Shown: positions 1-9,490, numbered from the stretch's first letter. The stretch is DNA of 64,000 nucleotides from Roseithermus sacchariphilus (GCA_003285105.1 CP030158.1:1225447-1289446); one strand, 5' to 3'. Program-made: numbers and translations. Notes: generated from the letters alone by a model not told the origin.

Positions 1-90
1 AGTCGCCAGCAGTACGGCCAGGAAGAGCCCCTGCGCGGCACCCAGCACGATGATGGTGACCAGCCAGCCGTCGGGTGAGGAGGATGCCAT
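1..90 (-). CDS. N-terminal fragment of membrane-anchored regulator (AraC-like), partial
   Basis: Only the first 30 residues are in the window; the gene runs off the left edge. The peptide starts MASSSPDGWLVTIIVLGAAQ and continues with hydrophobic residues, giving the beginning of a first transmembrane helix. The GAAQGLFLAVLL pattern resembles the first helix of Bacteroidota AraC-family regulators that carry an N-terminal multi-helix membrane module. That identification rests on a short match, and another polytopic membrane protein is possible. Confidence 0.4.
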   Translation of the reverse strand, partial: MASSSPDGWLVTIIVLGAAQGLFLAVLLAT

Positions 91-268
91 GAGAATCCTG
101 TGCGATTCGACTCCGGGTTCAGCCTGAAGGGCCATCGCGTAGACGCATCAGCGCGTTCCTTGCTCCGGGTTTCTTCCGGGGTCCGCCGGCCGGCGCGATT
201 TGGAGATGGGCGGTCGGATGGTTTTATTCCGGGCCGTTCCCGTTTCCTCGTTTCAGTTCCCGCTTCCC

Positions 269-1591
269 ATGAGAACGCTCGTCTTCCTGATCCTTGCCGC
301 GTGGTGGATGGGGCCGGCCGTGCAGGCCCAGCCCGCCCCGCGTACGCTGCTACACTGCGGCACCCTGCTCGACCCCGGCGTCTCGATGGCGCCGATGGCC
401 GAGCGCACGGTCGTCGTCGAAGGCAACCGCATCGTGGCCGTCGACGCCGGTTTCACCACCCCTCGCTCCGGCGATAAGGTCATCGACCTCCGCGACGCGT
501 ACTGCCTGCCGGGCCTGATGGACATGCACGTCCACCTCACCGGCGAGAGCCGCAAGGGCGGCTACATCGACCGGTTCACGATCCCCCCGCCGGAGCAGGC
601 GCTGCGGGCCACGCAGTACGCCCGCACGACGCTGCTGGCCGGCTTCACCACCGTGCGGGACGTCGGCAGCAACGAGGGCGTGGGCTTCGCCCTGCGCAAT
701 GCCATCAATGCCGGCATTGTCCCGGGGCCGCGCATGTTCGTCTCGGGGCCGTCGCTCGCCATCATGGGCGGTCACGGCGACCCCACCAACGGCGGCCGTG
801 AGGACCTGCTCGGCATCCCCACCGAGGCCCAGGGCGTCGTCGATGGCGTCGACAGCGCCATCCGGGGCGCGCGCCTGGCCATCAAGCGCGGCGCCGACCT
901 CATCAAGATCACCGCCACCGGCGGCGTGCTCTCCATCGCCCGCGACGGGCTGCGCCCGCAGTTCTTCGAGGAGGAGATCGCCGCCATCGTGCGCGTCGCC
1001 GACGGCTTCGGGCTGAAGGTGGCCGCCCATGCCCACGGCGACGAAGGCATGAAGCGGGCCATCCGCGCCGGCGTCAAGTCCATCGAGCACGGCACTCTCA
1101 TGAGCGAGGAGACCATGCGGATGATGATCGAGCACGGCGTCTACTACGTGCCGACCATCACCGCCGGTCGCAGCGTGGCGGACTCGGCCCGCATCGACGG
1201 GTACTACGTGCCGGTGGTGACGCAGAAGGCGCTGGAGCTCGGCCCGATCATTCAGGGCACGTTCAGCAAGGCCTACCGGGCCGGGGTGCCCATCGCCTTC
1301 GGGACGGACGCCGGCGTCTTCAAGCACGGCCGCAACGCGAAGGAGTTCGAGTATATGGTCGAGGGGGGCATGCCGCCGATGGAGGCCCTCCGTGCCGCCA
1401 CCTACAACGCCGCCGACCTGCTCGGCCGGCTCGACGAGCTCGGCACGCTGGAGCCCGGTAAGCTGGCGGACGTCATTGCCGTCCCCCGCGATCCGCTGGC
1501 GGACATCACGGTGATGCACGAGGTTGCCTTCGTGATGAAGGACGGCGTGGTCTACAAACAGGACGGACGGCCGCAGATCGCCGCGCGCTAA
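269..1591 (+). CDS. Secreted metal-dependent amidohydrolase
   Basis: 440 aa. An ATG at 269 gives a clean signal peptide (MRTLVFLILAAWW...VQAQ), so I prefer it to an in-frame ATG at 200 that would add 23 non-signal-like residues. The composite-domain N-terminus leads into the metal motif HVH at residues 87-89 (GLMDMHVHLTG). It is followed by KITATGG with the lysine that is usually carboxylated, HAHGDEG, SIEHGT and FGTDAG, the complete amidohydrolase-superfamily metal set. Within the superfamily it resembles the imidazolonepropionase-like/prolidase group, which hydrolyses dipeptides or cyclic amides; the substrate cannot be read from sequence. The export signal implies a periplasmic or extracellular enzyme. 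It is monocistronic and convergent with the CBS gene, with a shared terminator between them. Confidence 0.9.
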   Translation: MRTLVFLILAAWWMGPAVQAQPAPRTLLHCGTLLDPGVSMAPMAERTVVVEGNRIVAVDAGFTTPRSGDKVIDLRDAYCLPGLMDMHVHLTGESRKGGYIDRFTIPPPEQALRATQYARTTLLAGFTTVRDVGSNEGVGFALRNAINAGIVPGPRMFVSGPSLAIMGGHGDPTNGGREDLLGIPTEAQGVVDGVDSAIRGARLAIKRGADLIKITATGGVLSIARDGLRPQFFEEEIAAIVRVADGFGLKVAAHAHGDEGMKRAIRAGVKSIEHGTLMSEETMRMMIEHGVYYVPTITAGRSVADSARIDGYYVPVVTQKALELGPIIQGTFSKAYRAGVPIAFGTDAGVFKHGRNAKEFEYMVEGGMPPMEALRAATYNAADLLGRLDELGTLEPGKLADVIAVPRDPLADITVMHEVAFVMKDGVVYKQDGRPQIAAR

Positions 1592-1626
1592 CGGCATCGA
1601 CCCCCGGCATCGCGCATCTCGCCACG

Positions 1627-1664
1627 AAAAAAGGCGACGCCCGTCCGGGGTGTCGCCTTTTTTT
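1627..1664. terminator. Bidirectional intrinsic terminator
   Basis: A 9-bp stem (GGCGACGCC with GGTGTCGCC, one G-U wobble) is flanked by a six-A run on the left and a seven-T run on the right. It can therefore terminate the amidohydrolase on the plus strand and the CBS gene on the minus strand. It lies between the two convergent stop codons. Confidence 0.85.
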
Positions 1665-1708
1665 CTGGTCGCCTTTTGCCGGTAGAGGCCTGCCGGCGCG
1701 TGGTGCGG

Positions 1709-2379
1709 TCAGACCTCCAGGTAGCGCATGAACTCCTGCACGCGGAACTGCAGGTCTTCGTCGTCTTCCAGTTCGCTGAAGCAGGCGACGACGCGGTAGC
1801 CGTGGTGTTCGAGGACGTGGCGGATGCGGGCCGTGTCCGTCGCATTGAGCTTCACCGTCACCCGGATCGGCTCGGTGGACTGCTCGGAGGCTTCGGTGGC
1901 GATCGAGAGGATCTTGCTGCCGTGCTGCTCGATGTCGTAGACGAGTTGCGAGAGCGAGTAGTCCCGCGGCGCGATTTCGAGGGCTAGGATAGCCCCGGGC
2001 TGCTGCGTCGAGAGCATCCGCGCGAACTGTTCGAAGATGTCGTGCCGCTTGACCAGCCCGACGTACGTGCCGTCGGGCTCCGCGACCGGGATCGTCGTCA
2101 GGGCGTGTTGCATCATCGTCTTCGTCACGTCGAAAACGTGGCTGCGTGGGGTGACGAAGACGGGGGCCGGGCCGAGCAGCGTCGTGATGGGCGCATCCGG
2201 GCCGGACGCGTCGAGCAGTTGTTCTTCCGAGACGAGGCCGCGCAGGATACCCTGGTCATCTACCACGGGCAGATGACGCACCCTGAACTCCATCAGCAGG
2301 CCGAGCGCGTGCTCGACCGTGTCGGTGGGCTTCAGGGGGGGGTGGCTCCGCTGATGAGTTCCCGGATCGTCATGGTCAT
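1709..2379 (-). CDS. CBS-domain pair protein, apparent frameshift near the N-terminus
   Basis: The uninterrupted frame from the internal ATG at 2293 (194 aa) begins in the middle of the first CBS domain. It continues through a second CBS domain (VFDVTKTMMQHALTTIPVAE...) to an ACT-like C-terminal part. The natural start is the ATG at 2379, reading MTMTIRELISGATPP, but a run of eight G on the plus strand (2335-2342; eight C in the gene) puts a TGA immediately after it. One more C would restore a continuous frame into LKPTDTVEHALGLLMEF, the expected start of CBS1. CBS pairs usually bind adenosyl ligands and act as regulatory modules. The break may be a homopolymer sequencing error, slippage-based variation or a real pseudogene. 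Confidence 0.75.
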
Positions 2380-2633
2380 CCTATGGGTCAGCGTACTGGA
2401 ACGGGCCGGCGAAACCGGCCCCGGGCGTCACACCATCCCGGGCGTGCAATCCGTGTGCCGGGTTCCTGTACGAAGCCGCAGGGGCCTCGTAACCGGGTAG
2501 CCGGCGACGGTCGGAGGTACTCGCGCGGGCGTCCGGGGTTGCGGTGGGCAGGCTGCGTTGGCAAGGGAATTACAAATATCATCGACGAAGCGCAAGCGAC
2601 TTTTAACGGCCCTGCGCCCCGCCTCTGGAAATT

Positions 2634-4079
2634 TTACGGCACGACGTCTGGCGCGGGGGAGGGATCCGCCGGGAGCCCGCGCAGCCCGGCGTAGCGCATC
2701 AGCACGGGCTGCAGGTCGCGGTCATGGTGGCGTGCCACCCGGAAATGGAGCCGTGCCACCGCCAGGGGCGCCGTATCGCCCTCCCCGCCGGCCGCGTACG
2801 TGTACGTTTCCGAGAGCACCTCGGCCACCCGGTGGATGTGGGCGATGGTCCGGGACTCGGCCACCGGGATGTAGGCCACCCGCTCGACGAAGTCCTGCTC
2901 GATGACGCCGAGCAGCCGGGTCCGCAGGTCGTCCAGCCCGATCCCGCGCAGCGCCGAGACGAACGTGGTGTGGTCGTGCTCCTCCAGGAGGGACGGCAGG
3001 AGGCCGTGTTCGCTCAGGCCGTCCACTTTGTTGAACACCATGAGGGTGGGTTTGTCCCGCGCGCCCAGGTCCCGCAGCGTCTCGTTGACCACGCGGATCT
3101 GGTCCTCGAAGCGCGGGTGGGTCACGTCCACCACGTGCAGCAGCACGTCGCTTTCGCGGACCTCGTCGAGCGTGCTCTTGAAGCTTTCGATCAGGTGGTG
3201 GGGCAGCTTGCGGATGAAGCCGACGGTGTCGGAGAGGAGCACCTCTTTGTTCGTGGCGAGCGAGACGAGGCGCGTGGTGGCATCGAGCGTGGCGAACAGC
3301 CGGTCTTCGGCCAGCACGTGGGTATCCGCCAGCGCATTCATGAGGGTGGACTTGCCGGCGTTCGTGTAGCCCACGAGCGCCACGCGCGTGTATCGGCTGC
3401 GGCCCTTGCGCTGCGTCGTCCGCTGCCGGTCGATGCGTTCCAGGCGCTCTTTGAGCGTGGCGATGCGGTCCCCGATGAGGCGGCGGTCGGTCTCGATCTG
3501 CGTCTCGCCCGGCCCCTTCGTGCCAATGCCGCCTTTCTGGCGGGAGAGGTGTGTCCACTGCCGCGTCAGGCGGGTGCGCAGGTAGTGGAGCTGGGCGAGC
3601 TCGACCTGGGTTTTGGCCGTGGCCGTCTTGGCACGCCGGGCGAAGATGTCCAGGATGAGCCCGGAGCGGTCGAGCAGCTTGCACCCCAGCGAGCGCTCCA
3701 GGTTGCGGATCTGCACGGGCGAGAGGTCATCGTCGAAGATGACGAGGTCGCTCTTGCGTTCCCCGACGAGTTGCTTGAGTTCCTGGACCTTGCCCTTCCC
3801 GATGTAGGTGGCCGCATGAATGCGGGAGAGGGATTGCACCACGCGGTCGGTGACGGTAGCGCCCGCCGTGTCGGCGAGGTGGGCCAGTTCGTCGAGGCCG
3901 TCTTCGACCTCCCAGGTGGTCTGCTCCGGCGTGATGACGCCAACGAGGATGGCGGTTTCGGGTTGGGGAGACTGCGTCGTGTACAAAGGCAGGTACAGTT
4001 GGTGAGACAACGACGGGAGGCGCCGGGGGGGCCGTTCTCCCGTACGTGCTTCAACCGGCATCGACCGGAGGGGTTGCAT
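2634..4079 (-). CDS. hflX: Ribosome-associated GTPase HflX
   Basis: 481 aa from the ATG at 4079; a second ATG at 4061 is also possible and neither has a strong ribosome-binding site. The N-terminal HflX domain contains YIGKGKVQEL and DDDLSPVQIRNLE, followed by the Gly-rich GTKGPGETQIE signature. The GTPase domain has G1 GYTNAGKST, G3 DTVGF and G4 NKVD. HflX binds the 50S subunit and splits stalled or hibernating ribosomes after stress. The gene is the last of a minus-strand run behind a small membrane protein (25-bp gap). The length is normal for the family apart from a Pro-rich C-terminal tail. Confidence 0.95.
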   Translation of the reverse strand: MQPLRSMPVEARTGERPPRRLPSLSHQLYLPLYTTQSPQPETAILVGVITPEQTTWEVEDGLDELAHLADTAGATVTDRVVQSLSRIHAATYIGKGKVQELKQLVGERKSDLVIFDDDLSPVQIRNLERSLGCKLLDRSGLILDIFARRAKTATAKTQVELAQLHYLRTRLTRQWTHLSRQKGGIGTKGPGETQIETDRRLIGDRIATLKERLERIDRQRTTQRKGRSRYTRVALVGYTNAGKSTLMNALADTHVLAEDRLFATLDATTRLVSLATNKEVLLSDTVGFIRKLPHHLIESFKSTLDEVRESDVLLHVVDVTHPRFEDQIRVVNETLRDLGARDKPTLMVFNKVDGLSEHGLLPSLLEEHDHTTFVSALRGIGLDDLRTRLLGVIEQDFVERVAYIPVAESRTIAHIHRVAEVLSETYTYAAGGEGDTAPLAVARLHFRVARHHDRDLQPVLMRYAGLRGLPADPSPAPDVVP

Positions 4080-4104
4080 CGGCCGCCGAGGGGGGCGGTG
4101 CGTC

Positions 4105-4683
4105 CTAGCCCTCCAGCTCCTTCTTGCCGTAGGTGCGTTCCAGCGCGAGGTCGAAGCGGACGTCCAGCTTACGGTGGAGGAGGGCGCGGAACGCCGCGCG
4201 GCGGTACCGGGGCACGGCCAGTTCGAGCCGGCGCCGCCGGTCGTGCGCGTCCAGGTAAAAGAAGACGAAGCCGGCCCGGCAGCCCTGCGGCACCTCGAAG
4301 TAGTCCACCACCTGGCTCCAGCCCACGGCTTCGTCGGCATGGTTGACGTTGGTGATGATGCCATACTCGGTCACGACCACCGAGCCGGCCAGCGAGGCCG
4401 CGACGAGCCAGAAGCCGCCACCCAGGAGGTATCCGCCGAAGAGCGGCAGCGGGATCTCGTGGTCCAGCACCACGGAGAGCCCGAAGAGCACCAGCACCGT
4501 CAGCAGGAAGGCGACCGGCCAGCCGGGCAGGCGGAAGACCGGCCCGGTGCGCCAGGAGAGGACCGGCTGGCGTACGCGCAGCCAGTTGACGACGGTGACC
4601 AGCAACAGCAGGGACGTCACCCCGACGAACCCGAGCAGGAGCACGATGTGCAGGGTCGTGAACAGGTCCGGTGCGGTGAACAT
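4105..4683 (-). CDS. Membrane protein with a C-terminal PH-like segment, function unknown
   Basis: 192 aa, starting at the ATG at 4683 (MFTAPDLFTTLHIVLLLGF). Three or four hydrophobic helices fill about residues 5-105. A soluble stretch follows (VVVTEYGIITNVNHADEAVGWSQVVDYFEV) whose strand pattern resembles bacterial PH-like domains, then a basic tail. The stop lies 25 bp before hflX and the start 74 bp after the BatA-like gene, so the three may be co-transcribed. No catalytic motif is visible. Confidence 0.75.
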   Translation of the reverse strand: MFTAPDLFTTLHIVLLLGFVGVTSLLLLVTVVNWLRVRQPVLSWRTGPVFRLPGWPVAFLLTVLVLFGLSVVLDHEIPLPLFGGYLLGGGFWLVAASLAGSVVVTEYGIITNVNHADEAVGWSQVVDYFEVPQGCRAGFVFFYLDAHDRRRRLELAVPRYRRAAFRALLHRKLDVRFDLALERTYGKKELEG

Positions 4684-4757
4684 GGGTCGCTCGTAAAGCT
4701 CCGTGCCAGCCTCGCTTCGCTTTCGCCTGCGTGGCGCCGGCCCTGCCCGCGGGACCG

Positions 4758-6881
4758 TCACGCCGGGACGGCCTCCGGGCGCCACTGCATGGCGACGATC
4801 ATCTCAGCTACCAGAAAGCCCAACGCGAGCATCAGGAAGACGTTCCACAGCTCGACGCCCGTTCGCTCGGCTTCCAGGGCGGCGGCGACGTGGTCCAGAC
4901 GGCCCCGGACGTCCAGCACCTGCACCTCCGTTCCGAGGGCCTGCCCCAGGCGGGCGGCGGCTTCGGGCGGGGCCTCGGGCCGCAGGTCGGACTCGCGGGG
5001 GTCCAGGTTGTAGACGACGCGCCGGATCAGGCGGTCGCCGGTGCGGACGTCGTAGACGCCGGGGCGGCGGGGGGTGGCATCCAGCGTCAGCAGCGCCGCG
5101 CCGAAGAGGGGGCGCTGCTCCGGGATGAAGGGCTCGCCGTCGGGGCCGACCAGCTCCACCGTGGCCGTCTCCGGGACGCCGCTCAGCCTGAGCTCCGCCG
5201 GCGCGCCGGTGATGAACCGGTCCCCCTGGACGGCCTCGCCGGCCGAGAGGTAGTAGATGCTGCGGTAGAGCAGCGGGATGAACAGCCCCCGCACGGGCAG
5301 GTCGCTCCACCGGAGGTTCGGGGCGACGGCCATCAGGAGGGCCGCACCGCGCCCGTGGCGGATCTCCTGCAGGAACGGGAAGCCGTTCGACAGCCGGATC
5401 AGCGTCTGCTCGGTGCCGGCGCTCGGGCGGTAGTTCAGCGCGAAGAACAGGTCCGGGCGCTCCAGCCGGGCCTCCCCGTCGATCGTCCCGATCGGCTCGA
5501 AGAGGCCCTCGAAGAGCGGGTGCTCCAGGTCGGTGCGGTCGAAGGTGGCCACGGTGCGATCGGCGCCGAGCTCGCCGCTGAAGCCGCCGAAGCGGCCGCC
5601 GCCGAGGGCGCGGAACAGCGCGTCGTAGTCGGCCGGCCGGGCGGCGGCGCCGGGGAAGAGCAGCAGCCCGCCGCCGCCCTCCACGTAGCGCGCCAGCGCG
5701 GCCGTCTCGCCGCTGGACAGATCCCGCGGCCCCACGAGCACGACGGCATCGTAGCCGCCCAGCGCCGTCGCAGCGAGGCGGCTTTCAGGGATCGTCTCCA
5801 CGTCGAAGGCGACGCGCCCGCGGGTCAGGCGAGCCGAGAGCGCCAGGCGCAGGTACTCGATCGGCTCGTCCTCGCCCTGAACCACGAGCAGCCGCCGCTG
5901 CTCCGGCACGTGCAGCGTGACGTAGCGCAGGTTGTCGTAGGCAAAGCCGTCGTCTTCGATCTCCACCGCGCCCGCCAGCCAGCCGCGCCGCTGCGGGGTG
6001 GCGGTGAACAGGACCGTCGTCGGCTGGTTCGGTGCCAGATCCGCCGTGGCCTGCGCCACCCGCTCGTCTTCCAGGTAGAGGCTGGCCACGTAGCCCTCGA
6101 CGGGCGCGGGGCCGTAGTTGACCAGCGTGGCCTCGATCCGCACCGGCTGGCCGACTTCGACGATGCGGCTGCGCACGGTGACGTCGGTGACGGCCACGTT
6201 GGCGTGGGTGCGCTCGCCCACGGGGATGAGCCGCGCACGGACGCCGGGCGGCAGCGGCGTGGTCACCGAGTCGACCAGGGTGGTGCGCTGCAGGTCGGAG
6301 ATCAGGTAGATCTCGCGGTTCAGGTGGGTGGCCTCGGCCAGGCGGGCTCCGGCGCGGGCCATCAGCCGGGCGGCCGTGGGGACGCCCGGCTGCGCGGTGA
6401 TGCCGTCGAGCGCGTCGAGGGCCGGTGCGCGGTTTCGGAAGGCCGCCGGCCCCGGCTCGTCCGCCCCGGAGACGATGAAGACGTCATCGCCCGGTTCGAG
6501 CTGGTCGATGATGGCCGCCGCGATCCGCCGGGCCTGATCCAGGTAGGCACCCTGCGCATCGCGCAGCGTCATCGAGAGCGAGTTGTCCAGGACGAGAGCC
6601 ACCGACGTGGCGGCCCGTCCTCCGAGGGTGCCGGCGAGGCCGCCCGTCAGCGTGGGCCGGGCGAAGGCCAGCACCAGGCAGGCGATGGCGAGCGTCCGCA
6701 GCACCAGGAGCAGCCATTGCTTGATCCGCACCCGCTGCATCGTGCTCTTCTGCAGCTCCTTGAGGAACTCCAGCGAGCTGAAGTCCACCTTCTTCGGCCG
6801 CCGGAAGTTGAAGAGGTGGATGATGAGCGGGATCGCCGCCGCCGCCAGCGCGAACAGAGCCAGGGGGTTGAGGAACGTCAT
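4758..6881 (-). CDS. BatA-like N-terminal domain and VWA-type membrane protein
   Basis: 707 aa. It opens with the double-transmembrane BatA/aerotolerance N-terminal domain (MTFLNPLALFALAAAAIPLI, then an HLFNFRRPKKVDFSSLEFL segment and a second helix near residues 55-75). A VWA-like domain follows (VALVLDNSLSMT...) with the DxSxS metal site as DNSLS, then a beta-rich region and a GATase-like fold of the kind found in DUF4159/BatA proteins (RYVEGGGGLLLFPG). A C-terminal helix (NVFLMLALGFLVAEMIVAM) anchors it again. Such proteins belong to MoxR/Bat-type inner-membrane complexes, but no MoxR ATPase or BatB partner is adjacent here. Confidence 0.85.
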   Translation of the reverse strand: MTFLNPLALFALAAAAIPLIIHLFNFRRPKKVDFSSLEFLKELQKSTMQRVRIKQWLLLVLRTLAIACLVLAFARPTLTGGLAGTLGGRAATSVALVLDNSLSMTLRDAQGAYLDQARRIAAAIIDQLEPGDDVFIVSGADEPGPAAFRNRAPALDALDGITAQPGVPTAARLMARAGARLAEATHLNREIYLISDLQRTTLVDSVTTPLPPGVRARLIPVGERTHANVAVTDVTVRSRIVEVGQPVRIEATLVNYGPAPVEGYVASLYLEDERVAQATADLAPNQPTTVLFTATPQRRGWLAGAVEIEDDGFAYDNLRYVTLHVPEQRRLLVVQGEDEPIEYLRLALSARLTRGRVAFDVETIPESRLAATALGGYDAVVLVGPRDLSSGETAALARYVEGGGGLLLFPGAAARPADYDALFRALGGGRFGGFSGELGADRTVATFDRTDLEHPLFEGLFEPIGTIDGEARLERPDLFFALNYRPSAGTEQTLIRLSNGFPFLQEIRHGRGAALLMAVAPNLRWSDLPVRGLFIPLLYRSIYYLSAGEAVQGDRFITGAPAELRLSGVPETATVELVGPDGEPFIPEQRPLFGAALLTLDATPRRPGVYDVRTGDRLIRRVVYNLDPRESDLRPEAPPEAAARLGQALGTEVQVLDVRGRLDHVAAALEAERTGVELWNVFLMLALGFLVAEMIVAMQWRPEAVPA

Positions 6882-7000
6882 GGCCGAACGGCGTGGGTCG
6901 GGAGATCACCGGGGGAGCGGCTTGCACCCGCATCCGGGAAGCGCAGTTCCGCCCGGCGGCGGTTGTGGGGCCTGCCCGCGCCCGTCCCCCTGAAACACCG

Positions 7001-7032
7001 GCGGGGCGCCCGGCCTGCGCCAGACGCCCCGC
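7001..7032 (-). terminator. GC-rich hairpin after the oxidoreductase gene
   Basis: A perfect 8-bp inverted repeat (GCGGGGCG at 7001-7008, CGCCCCGC at 7025-7032) lies 40 bp beyond the stop of the Gfo/Idh/MocA gene. There is no T-tract on either side, so a termination function is only inferred from position. Confidence 0.35.
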
Positions 7033-7071
7033 AAACGGTGGTGGGGTGGGGGAGAGAAGACGGCCGGGCCG

Positions 7072-8502
7072 TCAGCTCAGGTCCGGCACGACGTACGGCT
7101 CGCGGTAGACCTCCCGCTTGAGCAGCCGGTCCGCTTCCTCGTCGCCGACGAACTTCTCCTTGCGCCCGTCGAAGGTCAGCTCCCGGCCCAGGCGGTAGGA
7201 GATGTTGCCCAGCTCGGCCAGGGCGCTCGAGCGGTGGCCTTCCTCGATGTCGCAGGTCAGGTCCTCCCGCTTGCCCGAGCGGACGGCGGCGATGAAGTTG
7301 CCGAAGTGGCCGCTGTCGCCTCCGCCGGCGAGGTTCATCGCGTCGTACTCGTCCTCGGTCTGGATGTTGTCCGAGTTCGGGCCGGGTTTGCCCTCATAGC
7401 CATAGAACGTTTTCCAGTTGCCGCCGGCGTCGATCTCCAGCCAGCCCTCGCTGCCGTAGAAGATGTTTCCGATCTTGACCTCCCCGTCGGCGTTGGTGAA
7501 CAGGCCGCGCGTGTCGAAGATGAAGACCGTGCCGTCGGCGTACTCGAAGATGGTCGTCTGCGTGTTGGGCGTGTCCTGCGCCGAGTCGAAGATGTAGTAG
7601 CCGCCCGAGGACTTGATCTTGACCGGGTACTCGTCCTTGCCCAGGCCCCAGCGGCCGACGTCCATCTGGTGCGGTCCCTGGTTGCCCGTGTCGCCGTTGC
7701 CGTATTCCCATTGCCAGTGCCAGTTGTAGTGGAACCGGTTGGGGTTGAAGGGGCGCTCGCGGGCGGGGCCGATCCACTTGTCGTAGTCGACGTTGGCGAG
7801 GTAGGCTCGCGTGTAGGCCGGCATCTTGCCCCGGCCGTCGGTGGTCAGGTAGAAGGCCTCGGCGTCGTCCGGCATCGGGCCGTCGGGGTAGCGGCCGATG
7901 TTCCAGCGCGGCTTGAAGCAGAGGCCGCGGGCCATGTAGACCTCGCCGATGCCGCCGTCGCGCAGGAATTTGATGGCGGCGTTGGTGTTGCGGCGCGAGC
8001 GGTTCTGGAAGCCCACCTGCATGAGCACCCCGTTGGCGCGGGCGGCGTGCACCATCTGCCGGCCTTCCCAGAGCTTGTGGCTGGCCGGCTTTTCGACGTA
8101 GACGTGCTTCTTGGCCTGGGCGGCCCAGATGGCGCCGAGCGCGTGCCAGTGGTTGGGGGTGGCAAAGCCGACCGCGTCGATGTCCGGGTTGGCGAACACC
8201 TCGCGCATGTCCACGGCCGTCTCCGGGGCATAGCCGAAGGTGTCCTGCACCTCCTTGACGCGGCGGGGGAACAGGTTCTGGTCGATGTCGCAGAGGGTAT
8301 GGATACGGACGTTCTCGATCGACCCGAATCCGTTGATCAGGCTGCCGCCCCGGCTGCGGATGCCGACGACGGCCACGTTGAGTTGGTCGTTGGCGCCGAA
8401 GGCGCGTTGCGGCACGAACGCGGGGGCGGCGCTGAAGGCGGCCACTCCGGCCGCCGTGCGCTTGAGGAAGTCGCGGCGTGAGACGCCTTTCGTGTCTGCC
8501 AT
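7072..8502 (-). CDS. Tat-exported Gfo/Idh/MocA-family oxidoreductase
   Basis: 476 aa. The N-terminus SRRDFLKRTAAGVAAFSAAP is a classic twin-arginine signal, so a folded NAD(P)-loaded enzyme would be exported. The Rossmann domain follows (VAVVGIRSRGG, then HTLCDIDQN). The family signature EKPASH (the Lys usually takes part in catalysis) is at about residues 135-140, and the C-terminal alpha/beta substrate domain contains NWHWQWEYGNGDTGNQGPHQMDV. AGGAGG is placed well before the ATG at 8502. It lies 64 bp downstream of the sugar isomerase gene on the same strand, a common pairing in Rhodothermota and Planctomycetes. The sugar or inositol substrate is not predictable. Confidence 0.92.
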   Translation of the reverse strand: MADTKGVSRRDFLKRTAAGVAAFSAAPAFVPQRAFGANDQLNVAVVGIRSRGGSLINGFGSIENVRIHTLCDIDQNLFPRRVKEVQDTFGYAPETAVDMREVFANPDIDAVGFATPNHWHALGAIWAAQAKKHVYVEKPASHKLWEGRQMVHAARANGVLMQVGFQNRSRRNTNAAIKFLRDGGIGEVYMARGLCFKPRWNIGRYPDGPMPDDAEAFYLTTDGRGKMPAYTRAYLANVDYDKWIGPARERPFNPNRFHYNWHWQWEYGNGDTGNQGPHQMDVGRWGLGKDEYPVKIKSSGGYYIFDSAQDTPNTQTTIFEYADGTVFIFDTRGLFTNADGEVKIGNIFYGSEGWLEIDAGGNWKTFYGYEGKPGPNSDNIQTEDEYDAMNLAGGGDSGHFGNFIAAVRSGKREDLTCDIEEGHRSSALAELGNISYRLGRELTFDGRKEKFVGDEEADRLLKREVYREPYVVPDLS

Positions 8503-8566
8503 GGGGTCCTCCCTGGGTTGTAGAAGCGAAACGATGATCGTACGGGGATGGTACGGGGGCGAGGCC

Positions 8567-9490
8567 TCACCCGGCGGCGCGCGCCTGTGCCCGGGCTACC
8601 ATCTCCTCGAACAGGGTCCGCTGCTCGATGAGCGCCTGGACCCGGTCGGCCGGCTCGGTGCGGGCCTCCATCAGGATCCAGCCGTCGTAGTCCATGCCTA
8701 CGAGCAGGCCGATGAGCTGCGGGTACGGGTAATCGCCCACGTTGAATTCGCGGACGTGGACCGTCGCGCCGAGGTCGTCCCTGACGAGGTTGAAGTTGTA
8801 TTCCAGCCCCTGCCCGTCCAGGTCCTGCGGGTTGCAGTTCCAGTTGACCCGGACGTTGGGTTCTTCGACGACGTCGAAGATGCGGCGCATGGTGGGGAGT
8901 TGCTGGGTGCCCTGGCCGTGCACTTCGACGCGGATCTCCTGCCCGTAGTCCGCCGCAAACCGGCCCAGGTGGTTGAGCGCCTGGCCGATCTGCTCGATGG
9001 TCTTTTCGACGGGCACGCCGGCCGGCAGGGCGTTGGGCTTGACCTTCACGCCGCTGCCCCCCACGTCGTGCGAGAGCACGATGTGCTCTTTGGCGCCGTC
9101 GATCTCCTGCCAGAGCCGGATCGGGTCCGGGTAATGGAAGGCCCAGTTGGTCCCGAAGCCGACGAGTTCGACCGGGCTGTTCTCGAAGCGGAGCCGCACT
9201 TCGGCGCGTTGCCGTTCGTTCAGGTGGGGCTCGACGCCGTGCGCGTGCTCCACGCGCAGCTCGACGCCCAGCGCCCCGGCCCGCTCGCAGTTGCGCAGCA
9301 GCGTGGGCAGGTTCCAGTCTCGCCCCCACTGGTACGTGACGAGCCCGAAGCGCATGCGAGCGCCGGCGTCGGCGGCCTCGGCGCGGAGCAGGCGGGGAGC
9401 GACCAGCGCCCCGGCCATCATCCCGGCGGCGGCCTTCGAGCCGCGCTGCACGAACGCGCGCCGCGAAAGCCCTTCCTGATGCGCTGCCAT
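8567..9490 (-). CDS. Tat-exported sugar phosphate isomerase/epimerase (xylose-isomerase-like TIM barrel)
   Basis: 307 aa from the ATG at 9490, preceded by GGGAGG; an in-frame ATG further upstream would add non-signal sequence. Residues 8-30 form a Tat signal (LSRRAFVQRGSKAAAGMM). The barrel is AP-endonuclease-2/xylose-isomerase-like. Acidic and histidine metal ligands are visible in GVELRVEH, VLSHDVGG, IRVEVHGQG, VNWNCNPQD and GWILMEARTE. It is the first gene of a two-gene operon with the Gfo/Idh/MocA oxidoreductase. The two probably act together on an oxidised or epimerised sugar in the periplasm, which is inference from context. Confidence 0.87.
   Translation of the reverse strand: MAAHQEGLSRRAFVQRGSKAAAGMMAGALVAPRLLRAEAADAGARMRFGLVTYQWGRDWNLPTLLRNCERAGALGVELRVEHAHGVEPHLNERQRAEVRLRFENSPVELVGFGTNWAFHYPDPIRLWQEIDGAKEHIVLSHDVGGSGVKVKPNALPAGVPVEKTIEQIGQALNHLGRFAADYGQEIRVEVHGQGTQQLPTMRRIFDVVEEPNVRVNWNCNPQDLDGQGLEYNFNLVRDDLGATVHVREFNVGDYPYPQLIGLLVGMDYDGWILMEARTEPADRVQALIEQRTLFEEMVARAQARAAG

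Noticed and set aside
2403-2421. GGGCCGG-CGAAA-CCGGCCC hairpin between the CBS and hflX genes as a terminator
   Set aside because: No T-tract on either strand and no gene ends next to it in the needed direction.
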